Shown here: positions 44,201 through 55,365 of the stretch, in pieces
Position numbering within the stretch: the first letter of the stretch is position 1
Layout: each line of letters starts with the position of its first letter
NCBI GenBank assembly: GCA_011799875.1
Contig: CM022298.1
Location: forward strand, 491,763,180-491,827,179
From: Thinopyrum elongatum
Lineage: Eukaryota > Streptophyta > Magnoliopsida > Poales > Poaceae
Reading direction: 5' to 3'
DNA: 64,000 bases
The notes under the pieces: model-generated
What the model saw: the letters and a program-made list of their open reading frames with translations, nothing else
Told to the model about the DNA's origin: nothing
The model's database searches: none
Position numbers and translations under genes: made by a program

Positions 44201-44406
44201 TCAAGCGCTCGGCGTGCATAGAAGGTGCGCGGATGGCCTTTGCCTGTGTCAAAATGCACTGGGCAAAGATGAAGGCCGCCGTCGTGGCGGTCGAGGGCCC
44301 ACCCGAAGGCAAGGACCACCGCAAGCTAGAGCAGTATTTTGAAGACGTCCTTGATGGTGCCCGATTAATAGAGGGCCAATGCTCAAAGGATATCATATTT
44401 GAGTGA
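41240..44406 (+). pseudogene. Multi-exon antisense gene of the Fatima-like element
   Basis: Plus-strand gene opposite to gag-protease. ATG at 41240 (MSGSGSKGKWEASS). Exon 1 runs to 42108 (GTAAGT donor), exon 2 from 42187 to 42591 (GTAAGT), exon 3 from 42670 to 43186 (GTATGC), a short exon about 43330-43446 (GTATGT), then about 43532-43846 (GTAAGC) and a last exon to TGA at 44404-44406. Exon 1 carries a 'putative gypsy type transposon' domain (ERVVFIPHFLRGLGFP, FYYGLDFHGLAPN, ISAFIVVCEALLRI). Later exons are acidic, then coiled-coil-like (VAEVETLKSALAQAKEEAK). Breaks: a frameshift in a G run near 41311, one near 42345, and TAG at 41992 and 43978. Function unknown; it is present in several gypsy families. 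Confidence 0.7.
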
Positions 44407-45815
44407 ATGTATCCGAGCTACCCAGACGTTGTTTTATAAACCAAGGCTTTGTAATATATTTATGTCTTTACCTGGAATTGCTTGCCTCCTGTGCGGCCGT
44501 ATTTTGTTATCTTGAAAGTTTGCCAGTCGTCGGCTTCAGCCCCCACGTAGATACTATGGGGGTGTTCTAAATAATGCATGATCACTCTTGACCCAACGTC
44601 TTGGTCCGTGAAGGAGGTGTCTGCGTAGGCGAACCAGGCAATCAGACTATGGGGCTTTATCACATTCACTTAGCCATAGGAGTTTGACGGTGGGGCTAAG
44701 TACTAGCCCCTGGTGCGTATGCGGCTATCCGAACTGGGATGCCTTAAGCACATGACCGGATAGAGGCCAGTCCTTCGCATAATACAGAAGAAATCGCAAA
44801 AGATTTATAGCAAGTCGCCGAATAGCTGACCAGCTCTCGCCACACCATAACAGTCAGTTTTTGGCTTTCCCTACTGAGGTATTTGACCGGATGAACCAGA
44901 AACACAATCGCAGTAGTTCTCCCTTTACTACCCTAGCCGAACGAGCGGAACGTAATGTAGTAACCACAGGAGCCGGGCAACCCAACTATTGACCAAAGAC
45001 ATGATTCGGAGCTGATGCATATAATGCAATGTTCAGGACGCCGAAGTGCACTCTAAAAGCGTTCGGACTTCTTTTTTTTGTTGAAAATATAGGTGGCCGA
45101 ATAGAGCCCCTGGCATTTTAAGCTATGCCGAAGTGTATACACCAATCTAACATGAAGAGGGAATACAGATTATGAAATAAACCAATACCGAATAGGGTTG
45201 GTAAAAACTGTTTTCCATTATAGTCTGATTGATACGTCAAAAATGTGCTTTTATAGATGATGCGATAAGCATCAGGGCTATTTTACATGCCAAGAATTTG
45301 AGAACAAGGGAAAGCTGTATACAGGTCCTAAAAAAGAAAAGGTATCATGAAGATCCTTTGGATATCCTGCCGCACGTCTGCGCCGCTTTTCGCCTTGATG
45401 GAGGATCCTTTGAAAGGATCGACGATTGTGTATATAGCAGGGGCCTGGGAAAGGGCCCTGCGCCACCACAAAGTGACTTTAGGTTTTAAAGAACCTGTAA
45501 TAGGAGAGAAAAGAGAAAAAAGAAGAGGGAGATTAAGGTCTGAATAGGGTCGAGCCGTATTTATGGACCTCATCCGCGGAGTGCCTCCGTCATCGCCCAA
45601 GGTATTTTGAGTGCGTAGTTATGCACACGCGGTACATATGCTGCTATTACATAGGGCGGTGGACGGAGGCAGAACTGCTAGTCCAGCGCCAGATTGACCG
45701 AGCTGTCATTCTGCAGAGTAGGCTGGACTCATTTAATAGTGTCGGGAGGCTTGATGGCCGATGAAGTGTTCGGCTTGATAAGGCCGCTTTGTACCTCGGC
45801 TGCAAGGGCCACGGT
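44407..45815. other. Non-coding stretch of the Fatima-like element
   Basis: 1.4 kb where RT, RNase H and integrase would be expected. No such motif on either strand. It contains the 3' side of the antisense gene and AT-rich sequence. Confidence 0.6.
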
Positions 45816-46514
45816 TTACTCCTCGGTATGGAGGGAGCGTTCCATGTTTCCATTGACTGTGATAACGCCGTGGGGTCCAGGCATCTTGAGCTTTAAGTAA
45901 GCATAATGTGGGACTGCATTGAAGCGGGCGAAGGCAGTATGTCCGAGCAGTGCGTGATAACCACTACGGAAGGGGACGATGTCGAAGATCAAGTCTTCGC
46001 TTCGAAAATTGTCCGGTGAACCGAAGACTACTTCCAATGTTAATGAGCCCGTACAGCGGGCCTCAACGCCGGGTATCACTCCTTTAAAGGTGGTGTTACT
46101 AGGCTTGATTCTTGATGGGTTAATACCCATTTTGCGGACAGTGTCTTGATAGATCAAGTTGAGACTGTTGCCGCCGTCCATAAGGACTCGAGTCAGATGA
46201 TAGCCGTCAATGATTGGATCGAGGACCAGGGCCACCGAACCTCCGTGATGGATACTGGTCGGGTGGTCCCTGCGATCGAAGGTGATCAGACAAGCCGACC
46301 ATGGGTTGAATTTGGGGGCGACAGGCTCTACGGCGTAGACGTCCCTTAGTGCGCGCTTGCGCTCCCTTTTGGGGATATGCGTGACATATATCATGTTCAC
46401 TGTTTTCACCTCAGGGGGAAATTTCTTTTGTCCGCCTGTGTTCGGTGGGCGGGGCTCGTCATCGTCCTCGCTTGGCGGCCCTTTCCCCTTATGTTCGGTA
46501 TTTAACTTACCGGC
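45816..46514 (-). pseudogene. Aspartic protease of the Fatima-like element
   Basis: In the same frame as gag, separated from it by a TAG at 46515-46517. The core reads VLMDGGNSLNLIY, again with Gly where the catalytic triad has Ser or Thr. It is followed by FKGVIPGVEARCTG, LLGHTAFARF and a PGPHGVITV end typical of plant gypsy proteases. The frame ends at about 45816 without passing into RT. It resembles the protease at 5007-6074 but is clearly a different family. Confidence 0.75.
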
Positions 46515-48880
46515 CTATTTGAAGACCCAACAATTTCTGTTGGAGTGGTTGGCAGGCTTGTCGGGGGTGCCATGAATTTGGCAAGGCCAATCGATTATTT
46601 TGTCCAAATTAGATGGACCGTCCTTATTTCCTTTTAATGGCTTCTTCTGCTGACCGGATTTAGAGCCACTGAATCCGGCGTTAACCGCTGTGTCTTCAGT
46701 TTCTTCGTTATTGTTTCGACGCTTGTGTCTGTTGCGTCGTGGCCTGCCATTGCCGTCCCTGACTTCGGACGTGCCAGGGTCACTGGTACTATTGCTTCTA
46801 TGAGCCAACCAGCTGTCCTCTCCCGCGCAGAAGCGGGTCATGAGTGCAGTAAGAGCTGCCATAGACTTCGGCTTTTCCTGACCAAGGTGTCGGGCGAGCC
46901 ACTCGTCGCGGACGCCATGTTTAAAGGCCACGAGGGCTTCGGCGTCCGGACAGTCGACGATTTGATTCTTTTTAATTAAGAACCTAGTCCAGAGTTTGCG
47001 GGCTGACTCACCGGGTTGCTGGACTATATGACTAAGGTCATCGGCATCCGAAGGCCGGACATAGGTACCTTGGAAGTTGTCTCTAAAGGCATCCTCCAAG
47101 TCTTCCCAGCTACCAATAGAGTTCTCTGGTAGGCTGTTTAACCAGTGCCGCACTGGTCCTTTCAGTTTTAGGGGGAGGTATTTGATGGCGCGGAGATCGT
47201 CGCCGCGGGCCATGTGAATATGGAGAAGAAAATCCTCAATCCATACCGCGGGATCTGTCGTTCCATCGTATGATTCGATGTTTACGGGTTTAAACCCTTC
47301 TAGAAATTGGTGCTGCATTACCTCATCAGTAAAGCACAAGGGGTGTGCGGCGCCCCTGTATCGGGCAACGTCACGATGGAGTTCGGATGACATCCGTGTT
47401 TGGTTTTTGGCCCGAGTTCGGTTATGCTTCTCGCGCCCAGCTTGAAGGCCATCGTTTCTTGTCGGAGCACGCTCCCTTGATCCGTATATTGATCTGGTCT
47501 TGCCGGCTCTATTGTCCAGGTCCTGACATAAGTCGTAGGTGTAGCCCTGAGCTGCTGCCTCTTTGCCTTGACGGCGAGGCGGCGCGGGCTGGTGTTCAGT
47601 ACGAGTGGCCGCTTTGTCCCGTCCATGTGGTGGTCGGTCTGGTTCATCAGCATGATTATATCTTGACGGTATTGGCTCCAGGGCCTCGTCATCGAATTGT
47701 GGCAGTAGCCGACGCTTTGAATAGCTCTTTCTTGGGCGTTTGAGGCCGTACTCCTTGGCAGCTAGGACCTGGGTCCATCTGTCGTTGAGCATATCCTGTT
47801 CGGCTTGAAGCTGTTGCTGTTTCTTTTTTAGGCTCCTCGCAGTTGCGATGAGCTGTCGCTTAAAGCGCTCCTGTTCGAGGGGTTCCTCTGGCACGATGAA
47901 GTCTTTGTTGCCGAGGCTGGCATCCTCCTCGGAGATCGGTAGATAGTTACTATCCTCCGAATCCTCATTCCCAACTGGCTCGTCGGGGTTAACTTGTCCC
48001 TCTTCCCAATTATCCTGCTCTATGACAGGCTCAATGGGTTTGTCAGAGTCTTCGGCCTTCTCCGGAGTGTCAATGTCTCCGGTGCCGGTATTACTTTCTT
48101 TTTCCCGCCGTGATCGTGAATGACGCCACTGACGTCGACGCTTCGGTGGTACCTCAACGGGCTTGTCCTCGATCGGATCTTGATTGCCATCGTCGTCCTC
48201 TTTGGGTGTATCCACCATGTACACATCGTATGTAGAAGTGGCGGTCCAACGTTCGGTGATGGGCGAGTTTTGGCCTGGTTTGGCTCCGGCATCGTCGTCC
48301 ATACCATCGATGTCTTCGGAGGCATAGTCGAGTATATCGGTTAAGTCCTCGACAGTGGCTATCAAGTGGGTGGTGGGTGGGACGTAAATTCCCTGCACTC
48401 AGCCCCTAGTTCGGGATGTGCGTAATTCGGAGGTGATACCTTCGTGATGGCGAGAGATTGCATTAAGTCCAGGGCCTCGCTTAAGAGTGAAGGCCGGACG
48501 GGAAACCGAGGACCTGCGGAGCTGGGGATGGCAGACTCTTCTAGGTTGTGTTCACCAGACGCAGGCCTTGAGAGTTCGGAGTTGGTCTCCAGAGGTGAGT
48601 TCGGCTCTTCGATGACAAGGAGGGTCCTGCTTGATTCCAGGCTCACCGAACATACAGTTGCTTCTGGGTCTTCGACAAAGGGCTCCATGAGAGGAGAGGG
48701 TCTGGTGGGTTTTAAGATCCCATCTTCGGATGAGGTGGCCTGCCCTAGATCTATGGCCAGGGCAGGGGTAGTAGTTGGACTTTGAGCGGCGCCTGATGAC
48801 GGATCCGATGGGTGGCCTTCTTGAAGTTGAGGAAAAGTGGTCGAGGCCGTGAATCCTTCGAAGATCAAGTCTCCTCGGAT
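46515..48880 (-). pseudogene. Gag of the Fatima-like element
   Basis: Minus-strand gag. The N-terminal part (about 48880-48362) is Ser/Pro/Glu-rich and one frame away from the rest; the shift lies at about 48370-48400. The main part (to TAG at 46515) holds an acidic region, a possible coiled coil (KKKQQQLQAEQDMLNDRW), a basic tract, and the gag core. The core has FKPVNIESYDGTTDPAVWIEDF, IKYLPLKLKGPVRHWLNSL and SAARKLWTRF-like blocks near 47290-46990. The end has KIIDWPCQIHGTPDKPANHS and NRNCW, a degenerate Cys/His knuckle. The true start is missing because the LTR-gag junction is deleted. Confidence 0.75.
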
Positions 48881-48881
48881 A

Positions 48882-49333
48882 TCGGGTAGGGGGTCCCGAA
48901 CTGTGCGTCTGAGGATCGAAGGTAACAAGGGACAAAAGGGAACACGATGTTTACCCAGGTTCGGGCCCTCTTAATGGAGGTAAAACCCTACGTCCTGCTT
49001 GATTGTATTTGATGAGTATGGGGGTTACAAGAGTTGATCTACCTCGAGATCGTGATGGCTAAACCCTAGATGTCTAGCCTATGGGAGTTATGATAGCCTC
49101 TACGGACTAAACCCTCCGGTTTATATAGACACCGAAGGGGGCTAGGGTTGTACAAAGTCAGTTTACAGAGGAAGGAAAATATACATCTGGACACCAAACT
49201 TGCCATCCACGCAAAGGAGAGTCCCACCCGGACACAAGGAAAGGTCTTCTGCCTTGTATCTTCACGGCCCATCAGTCCGACCCATGTTACATAGCCCGAC
49301 CACCCGAGGACCCCTTAATCCAGGACTCCCTCA
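48882..49333 (-). repeat. 5' LTR, inner end deleted
   Basis: 452 bases matching the 3' LTR from its outer end at 49333, but the last 24 or so bases (the CGGTTTTGACACCGACA end) and the primer site are gone and the LTR passes straight into gag-side sequence at 48881. Confidence 0.85.
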
Positions 49334-49338
49334 TCTGC

Positions 49339-49723
49339 TACCAAATGCTCCTTGAGCTCCTGGCTATACTGCGTGCACCATGGCTTAGGGCGGCACTTAT
49401 TTGGTGGAGGGTTCGGTGATTTGGGTGGAAGGTGTCGCGCTGGCGATCGGGGCATGTGGGATGTGGAAGGAGGAGGAGGATGGGGGTCGGGTGTGGATTA
49501 CCTGCCTGGATAGATGAGGCCGAGCAGCGTGAAGGATGGTCATCGGCGAGGAGGCGGCGCTGCAAGCAAGGAGTGAAGGTTTCAACTTGGAAAGGAAGGC
49601 GGAAATAGGGGAAATGTGGCTTTTGGTAAGGGGGAGGGGGCGGGGAGGTAGATATTTCCGCAAAAGCCGAAAATTTTGAATCAGTTCAACGAAAAAACTG
49701 ACACGCAAAGTGTCATCAGACAC
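49339..49723 (-). pseudogene. Alanine-rich coding locus, part 1
   Basis: Right-hand flank of the Fatima-like insertion. On the minus strand it includes WCTQYSQELKEHLVAE directly before the insertion point, which continues in frame at 40215. Upstream (to about 49723) a Ser/Pro-rich open frame contains an AG/GTAATC donor-like site near 49503, so an intron is possible. No homology recognised. Confidence 0.35.
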
Positions 49724-50004
49724 GGTCCCTTATTCAGCACTGTGTATGATATGTGAACATCACAAACAATTCATATAGCTTAACCCATGTGTGATGAGTT
49801 TGAATGTGAAAAATTTTGGTTCGAATTTCCCTGGTTACAGTGGTCATCCACGTCATTGCATAATTTGCGTACACAAAGGAGACTACAGCACACCCACACT
49901 TCTTAATCGAGCAATTTCAGCAATTAAACAGAGCTAGCTGACCTAAACATTACTCTAACAAATTAAAGACCGGCGCTCTTAATTAAACAAAACAAAGTGT
50001 ACTA
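49724..50004. other. Non-genic stretch
   Basis: AT-rich, between two minus-strand coding remnants. Possibly the 3' flank of the 50005-50619 frame. Confidence 0.4.
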
Positions 50005-50619
50005 CTACGGCTGGTGCTCGTCGATCTCCACCGCCTCCTCCATGTCCAGCTCTAGCCCGACAATCTCCTGGGGAAGGGGCTCCATGGCATCCATCGCACC
50101 ATACTCGGCAAGCATCTCGTCATCCACATCTGCCATATCTTTGGAATAGGCCACCACGAGCTTGGCGTGGGCGGCCGCGATCTTGGCTTGGGCGGGCTCG
50201 GTCGTGGCAAGGTATGCTGCGCAGGAACGGACGGCTGCTCGAACACTCTCGGCGATTGCCAAGTCTTCGATCATGGGTTGCCGACCATTGTCGAAGAAGC
50301 TTCGTTCAATTTGTGTGGTGATCGCCATGAGCTGGGCGTGGGTGGCCTCGACATGGTCGTGGGCGGCCTCCAACAGGGCTAAGGCCGCCGCTGCGGAATG
50401 AACAGCTGCTGTGCCGCTCTCGCCAGTTGCTATCCCCGAGGCAGATGTTGCTGCCGCCACCAGAGAAGCAACAACGGCCGTTTGGGCTGCCTTGGCCGCC
50501 CGGACGCAGATTGCTGCCGCGCTCACGAAGCTTGTTAGCACACGCCTGGCGGCTGCGGCCGCGCTCTCGCCGGAGTGGGCCACCGAAGTTGCCCTCACGA
50601 AGCGGGTCCATGTCCCCAT
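50005..50619 (-). CDS. Alanine-rich hypothetical protein, 204 residues
   Basis: Open from ATG at 50619 (MGTWTRFVRATS) to TAG at 50005. About a quarter of the residues are Ala. Helical heptad-like segments (AAALALLEAAHDHVEATHAQL, IAAAHAKLVVAYSKDM) are followed by an acidic C-terminus (DEMLAEYGAMDAME, DMEEAVEIDEHQP). No signal peptide, membrane segment or known domain. GC-rich unlike its AT-rich flanks, and several other frames here are also open, so composition may be partly responsible. It is adjacent and parallel to the split locus at 49339/40215. It could be host, or cargo of a CACTA element. Confidence 0.35.
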   Translation of the reverse strand: MGTWTRFVRATSVAHSGESAAAAARRVLTSFVSAAAICVRAAKAAQTAVVASLVAAATSASGIATGESGTAAVHSAAAALALLEAAHDHVEATHAQLMAITTQIERSFFDNGRQPMIEDLAIAESVRAAVRSCAAYLATTEPAQAKIAAAHAKLVVAYSKDMADVDDEMLAEYGAMDAMEPLPQEIVGLELDMEEAVEIDEHQP

Positions 50620-50639
50620 CTTTCACTGGCGACGATTAA

Positions 50640-50934
50640 ACAGTGAAATGATATTTGGGGAGCGAGCTAGTGTGCTTGACACGCCGGCTGTGGACTGTAG
50701 CCGACGCACCTTCTCGCGTAAGCCGTATGCGTACTATACTCCGAAGGTGCTCCAAGATATTTTGTGCTGCCTCTCACACGGTTGGTGATAATAAACTGTG
50801 TGCGATCTACTTGATCTTTCGTCTTAATTTGAATTACATAATGGGGTCACAGCTGCAAAGGATGGTGTTTGAATTGCTAGAACTTTTATCTGTAGTGAAC
50901 ATGCAACTATAGGTGTGTCGTCAAAAAAATTGGA
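50640..50934. other. Non-genic stretch
   Basis: Includes CACACGGTTGGTGATAATA, a kind of motif I associate with CACTA interiors. Nothing firm. Confidence 0.3.
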
Positions 50935-53275
50935 ATTATTCATGGTTCGTTTGGACATTTTTATACATTAACTTGGTTTTCTAGGCATTTCAGGTGCACA
51001 ATTCAAAATTAAACTACATGCACATGCTCCGATGCACCAAAATGGGTTGTAAAATGATATATGTGTCCATGGGTTGATGCTTATGTCCCATTCAAGAAAT
51101 GGGGATGAATTTCAAACACCACGGCACCGTGGCTATCCGTCAAACGTTGAGGTGCTTGCTCTTGTAATTCTAGTAAATACAAAACTCGTTTGAAATTCAT
51201 GCACCTTGGCATGCTATCATGGAACGGCATCAACATGCTGGGGTAAAAAATATTGTCCCATTTGTGGCAGGTTATGGTATAAGCTTCTCACAAACCAGAG
51301 CTTCTCACAAGAAGCCTCATGGTTCCGTTAGGGAAACATGTCACCTTTGTGGACAAAACGATATTCGTCGCCTCTTCTTCTTTTCAATTTTTTTCCTGGT
51401 GTCAACATAGATCAACAGGAGTGTCGTGTTAAATTTTGGATTTTTTCAGGGATCGTTTGGACATTTTATATGTTAACTGAGTTTTCTAGGCATTTATGTG
51501 GATAATTCAAAATTGAACTACATGCACATGCTCCAGTCCATAAAAACGGGTTGCAAAATCAAATGTTTGTCCTTGGTTGCAAGCTTAGGTCACATGCAAG
51601 AAATGAGAATGAATGTCAAACACCTTGACACTGTCGCTCGGCCGCTAACATTGAGATACATGGTTTTAAAATTCTAGTAAATCGAAAACTAGTCTGAAAT
51701 TCGTGAAACTTGACATGATATCATGGAACGGCATCGACATGCCGTGGTAAAAATATTGTCCAATTTGTGGCAGGTTTGGGTATAAGCTTCTCGCAAACCA
51801 GAGCTTCTCTCACAACAAGCCTGATGGTTTCGGTAGGGAACGTGCCACCTTGGGGGACGAAACTATATATGTTGCCTCTTCTTACTTTCAAATTTTTTCT
51901 CGTGTCAACATTGAACAACAGGAGTGTTGTGTCAATTTTTGGGATTTTTCAGGGTTTGCTTGGACATTTTTATACATTAACTGAGTTTTCTATGCATTCA
52001 TGTGCATAATTCAAATTTGAACTACAAGCACATGCTCCAGTGCATATAAACGGGTTGAAAAATCAAATGTGTGTCCTTGGTTGCAACCTTAGGTCCCATG
52101 CAAGAAATGGGAATGAATGTCAAACACCTTTGCCACCGTTGCTCTCCCGCTAACATTGAGATACATGGTTTTAAATTCTAGTAAATCGAAAACTCGTCTG
52201 AAATTCATGAAACTTGACATGCTATCATGGAACGGCAGAAAAATGCAGTGGTAAAAATATTGTCCCATTTGGGGCAGGTTGGGGTATAAGCTTCTCACAA
52301 ACCAGAGCTTCTCGCAACAAGCCTCATGGTAACAGTAGGGAATGTTTCACCTTTCTGGACGAAATGATATCCGTTGTCTCTTCTTGATTTCAATTTTTTC
52401 TCTAGTGTCAACATAGAACAACAAGAGTGTTGTGTTAAATTTTGGAATTTTTCGGGGTTCGTTTGGACATTTTTATACATTAATTGAGTTTTCAATGCAT
52501 TTATGTGCATAATTCAAATTTGAACTACAGGCACATGCTCTAATGCATATAAATTGGTTGAAAATTCAAATCTGTGTCCTTGGTTGCATGCTTAGGTCCC
52601 ATGCAAGAAATGGGAATGAATGTCAAACACCCTGCCACCGTCACTCGGCCGCAAACATTGAGATACCTGGTTTTTAAATTCTAGTAAATCCAAAACTCGT
52701 CTGAAATTCATGAAACTTGGTACGCTATCATGGAGCGGCATCAACATGCCATGGTAAAAAATTTGTCCCATTTGGGGTAGGTTTGGGTATAAGCTTCTCG
52801 CAAACCAGAGCTTCTCACAACAAGCCTGATGGTTTCGGTAGGGAACGTGCCACCTTTGGGGACGAAACGATATCCGTTGCCTCTTATTCCTTTCAAAAAA
52901 TTTCTAGTGTCAACATAGAACAACAGGAGTGTTGTGTTAAATTTTGGAATTTTTCGGGGTTCGTTTGGACATTTTTATACATTAACTGGGTTTTCTAGGC
53001 ATTTTATGTGCATAATTCAAATTTGAACTACATGCACATGCTCCAGTGCATATAAATTGGTTGAAAAATCAAATATGTGTCCTTGGGTGCATGCTTAGGT
53101 CCCATGCAAGAAATGGGAATGAATTTCAAACACCAGGGCACTGTTGATTGCCGGCAAAACATTGAGATACTTTGTTTTTAAATTCTAGTAAATCCAAAAC
53201 TCGTCTGAAATTCATGAAACTTGGCATGCTATCATCGAATGGCACCCGACATGCTGTGGTATTTTTCGTGTCCAT
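50935..53275. repeat. Tandem array, unit about 505 bp, about 4.6 copies
   Basis: The marker TTTGGACATTTT occurs at about 50948, 51448, 51959, 52464 and 52967, giving spacings of 500-511. Each unit also has CATGCTCC(A/G)(A/G)TGCA, GGTATAAGCTTCTC and TTGAAATTCATG at fixed places. Units differ by a few percent. The array is AT-rich and non-coding. It may belong to a CACTA interior or be an independent minisatellite. Confidence 0.9.
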
Positions 53276-53346
53276 TTTGAGAGAAGGCGCACTCGAATAA
53301 CAGCCAACAAAGGCATTTTGAAACAAATAGCTGCAACTGTAATATT

Positions 53347-53690
53347 GCAAACGTTTTAGATAGAACACCCGTATGTAAACCGACGGCTTCCCCAGTAAGC
53401 CAAGGGAAAATGTGCCGAGTAGGATTTGTGCAGCTCTTCATTGCAAACATTTTAGATAGAACACCTGTATGCAAAGTGAGAGCTATGGCCTTCCGCAGTA
53501 AGCCAAGGGAAAATTCGCCGCGCAGGATTTGTGCATCTCTTCAACGCAAACGGTTCAGATTGAATAAGGTATGCAAAGCGAGACTTCCGCGCTAAGCCAA
53601 GAGAAAATTTGGCAAGCAGGATTTGTACCTTCCTTCAACGCAAACGGTTTTTTCGGATGACCCGTGTGCAACGACGTACAAACAATTTGG
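53347..53690. repeat. Second tandem array, unit 94-103 bp, about 4 copies
   Basis: GCAAACG-type starts at 53347, 53443, 53546 and 53640, with AAGCCAAG(G/A)GAAAAT and AGGATTTGTGC in between. It directly follows the 505-bp array. Confidence 0.8.
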
Positions 53691-54148
53691 TAAGATTTGC
53701 ATCTGTCATATTGGGTATATTGCCATTTGTTAAACTGGAAAGATTGACATTTGTTGATCTAGTAACATTGCCATTTGTCAATCCTTGTAAAACTGCGATT
53801 TGTCAAAATATGCAGCTAAAAATCACTAGCACTATCTAATTTTTGCAACTAAAATTCAGTAATTACGCATAGATTTCATTCATAGATTAAGCAGTCGTTC
53901 TTAATTTATACAAACAGTTCAACTCGACAGCGGAACCGACCAAACTTTTCCCCAATTGTTGCCAACCACGTACTGAAATGGCTAGTTCAACTATATATAC
54001 TAGCTAATTTTAAGTACGTTATACAGTTCCACCACATCTATAGTCAGATGAACTGAATAAAATAGCCCCTAAATACTACTACTACGGAGGGGCTTTGAAC
54101 TACTTCCGGCAGCCTCTCCTCTGCCGAGCGCGCTCAGTAAGAGGAAGA
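53691..54148. other. Non-genic stretch
   Basis: A degenerate TGCCATTTGTTAA / TGACATTTGTTGA motif recurs at about 53725-53800. No gene. Confidence 0.4.
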
Positions 54149-54659
54149 GGACACTACAAAAAAAGACACATCCATGACATTTTGGGCCGAACTAATTTTT
54201 TTCTGTCATGCTTATGACACTTCTATGACGATAATTGTGACAAAACCCGGTATCATCATAGATGTGGTGGGCTCCTACTTCTATGACAAAAAATCATGAC
54301 AGAAATGGGCTTTTCGTCCTTGGCAGGCCGGAGACGTAGCTGCATGACATTCTTTGGGCCATCCATGATGGAAAAAACAGTGGTAGAAGCGAGGGTGAGG
54401 AAAATATCAGGGAGTTCCCGGTTACGGTGGGTGGTCGGGGCCGAGCGATGCGCATTTCTCTCGTACACGTACGTGCGTGGGTGCGAGGCATTGGGCTCTA
54501 ACTGAACCTGAGTGAGGCGTTCGCCTACTGAACCCGAGTGATTGCACTGCAGGCTACGCGTTACTGAACCCGAGCGATCGATCGATCCCTGGCTGTTAAC
54601 TAAACCCGATCGAGCGATTCCTTCGCTACTGCTGCTAACTGAAGCCGATCGAATCTGCT

Positions 54660-55054
54660 GCCTCTTGATGAACAGTGAGCGTTGTTGGGGGGTTGGATGA
54701 ACAGTTCCCGGTGGGGGTTGGATGAACAGGACCCCGTGGTAGTAGAGGCCGTTGCCGCTGGATGAACAGGACCCCGATCAATTGAGCCGGTTGGGGGTGG
54801 ATGAGCAGGACCTCGTGGAGGGTGGGATGAACAGGATGACCCCGTGGAGGGCTGGTTGAATAGTAGCCGGTGGAGGGCTGGATGAATAGTAGCCCGTGGA
54901 GGGGTGGTTGAACAGGACCCCGTCGAGAGGGCTGGTTGAACAGTAGCCCGTGGAGGAGCGGTGGAGGATGGATGAACAGGAGCCCGCGGATGAACAGTCG
55001 CAGGTGGAGGCTAGAGGAGGTCGACGGTGGAGATGAACAGTAGCTCGTGGAGTC
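54660..55054 (+). repeat. CACTA subterminal repeats, GATGAACAGGACCCCG type
   Basis: More than ten degenerate copies of GGATGAACAG(G/T)A(G)CCCGTGGAGG, spaced about 25-50 bases. CACTA transposase is known to bind subterminal repeats of this sort. Confidence 0.7.
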
Positions 55055-55365
55055 CCGTTTTGTGGTACGCCACACCCCTCCCGATGAACAGGACCCCCGT
55101 TTCAACCGTAGCGCTTCAACACAAGTCCGTTTCCTCCGTTTTGTGGTACGCCACACCCCTCCAGATCAACAGGACCCCATTTCGACTGTAGGAGGTCAAA
55201 GAGAAGTTCGTTTCCTCCGTTTTGCGGTACGCCACACCCCTCCCCATGAACAGGATCCCGTTTCGACCGTAGGTGGTCGAACACAAGGCCGTTTCCTCTG
55301 TTCTGCGGTACGCCATGCCTCATTTCGATCGGCTGTTCCATCCAAGCCGGTTGGCTCCCGATGAA
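55055..55365 (+). repeat. 81-bp tandem repeat, about 3.9 copies
   Basis: TGTGGTACGC or TGCGGTACGC at 55061, 55142, 55223 and 55304, exactly 81 apart. As 81 is a multiple of three, open frames run through on both strands with a 27-residue repeat. I treat them as by-products. Confidence 0.9.

Larger units (their letters stand above)
40216..49333 (-). mobile_element. Fatima-like Ty3/gypsy element with perfect duplication, lacking RT and integrase
   Basis: 9.1 kb flanked by TCTGC on both sides (40211-40215 and 49334-49338). Minus-strand order: 5' LTR (49333-48882), gag, protease, a non-coding stretch, antisense gene (plus strand), polypurine-like site, 3' LTR (40691-40216). No RT, RNase H or integrase is present, so it is non-autonomous. 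The 5' LTR lacks its last bases and the primer site. LTR sequence resembles the wheat Fatima family from memory. Confidence 0.85.

Noticed and set aside
47318..47743. Open frames on both strands in the middle of the Fatima-like gag
   Set aside because: Overlap with the gag core, whose motifs are clear in the other frame.
50935..53275. Centromeric or subtelomeric satellite
   Set aside because: The unit does not match the satellites I can recall for Triticeae (pSc119, Afa, 350-bp), and only about five copies are present.
55047..55364. 27-residue tandem repeat protein
   Set aside because: The repeat lies in CACTA subterminal DNA, is open on both strands and lacks a promoter or homologue; recorded as an 81-bp DNA repeat.
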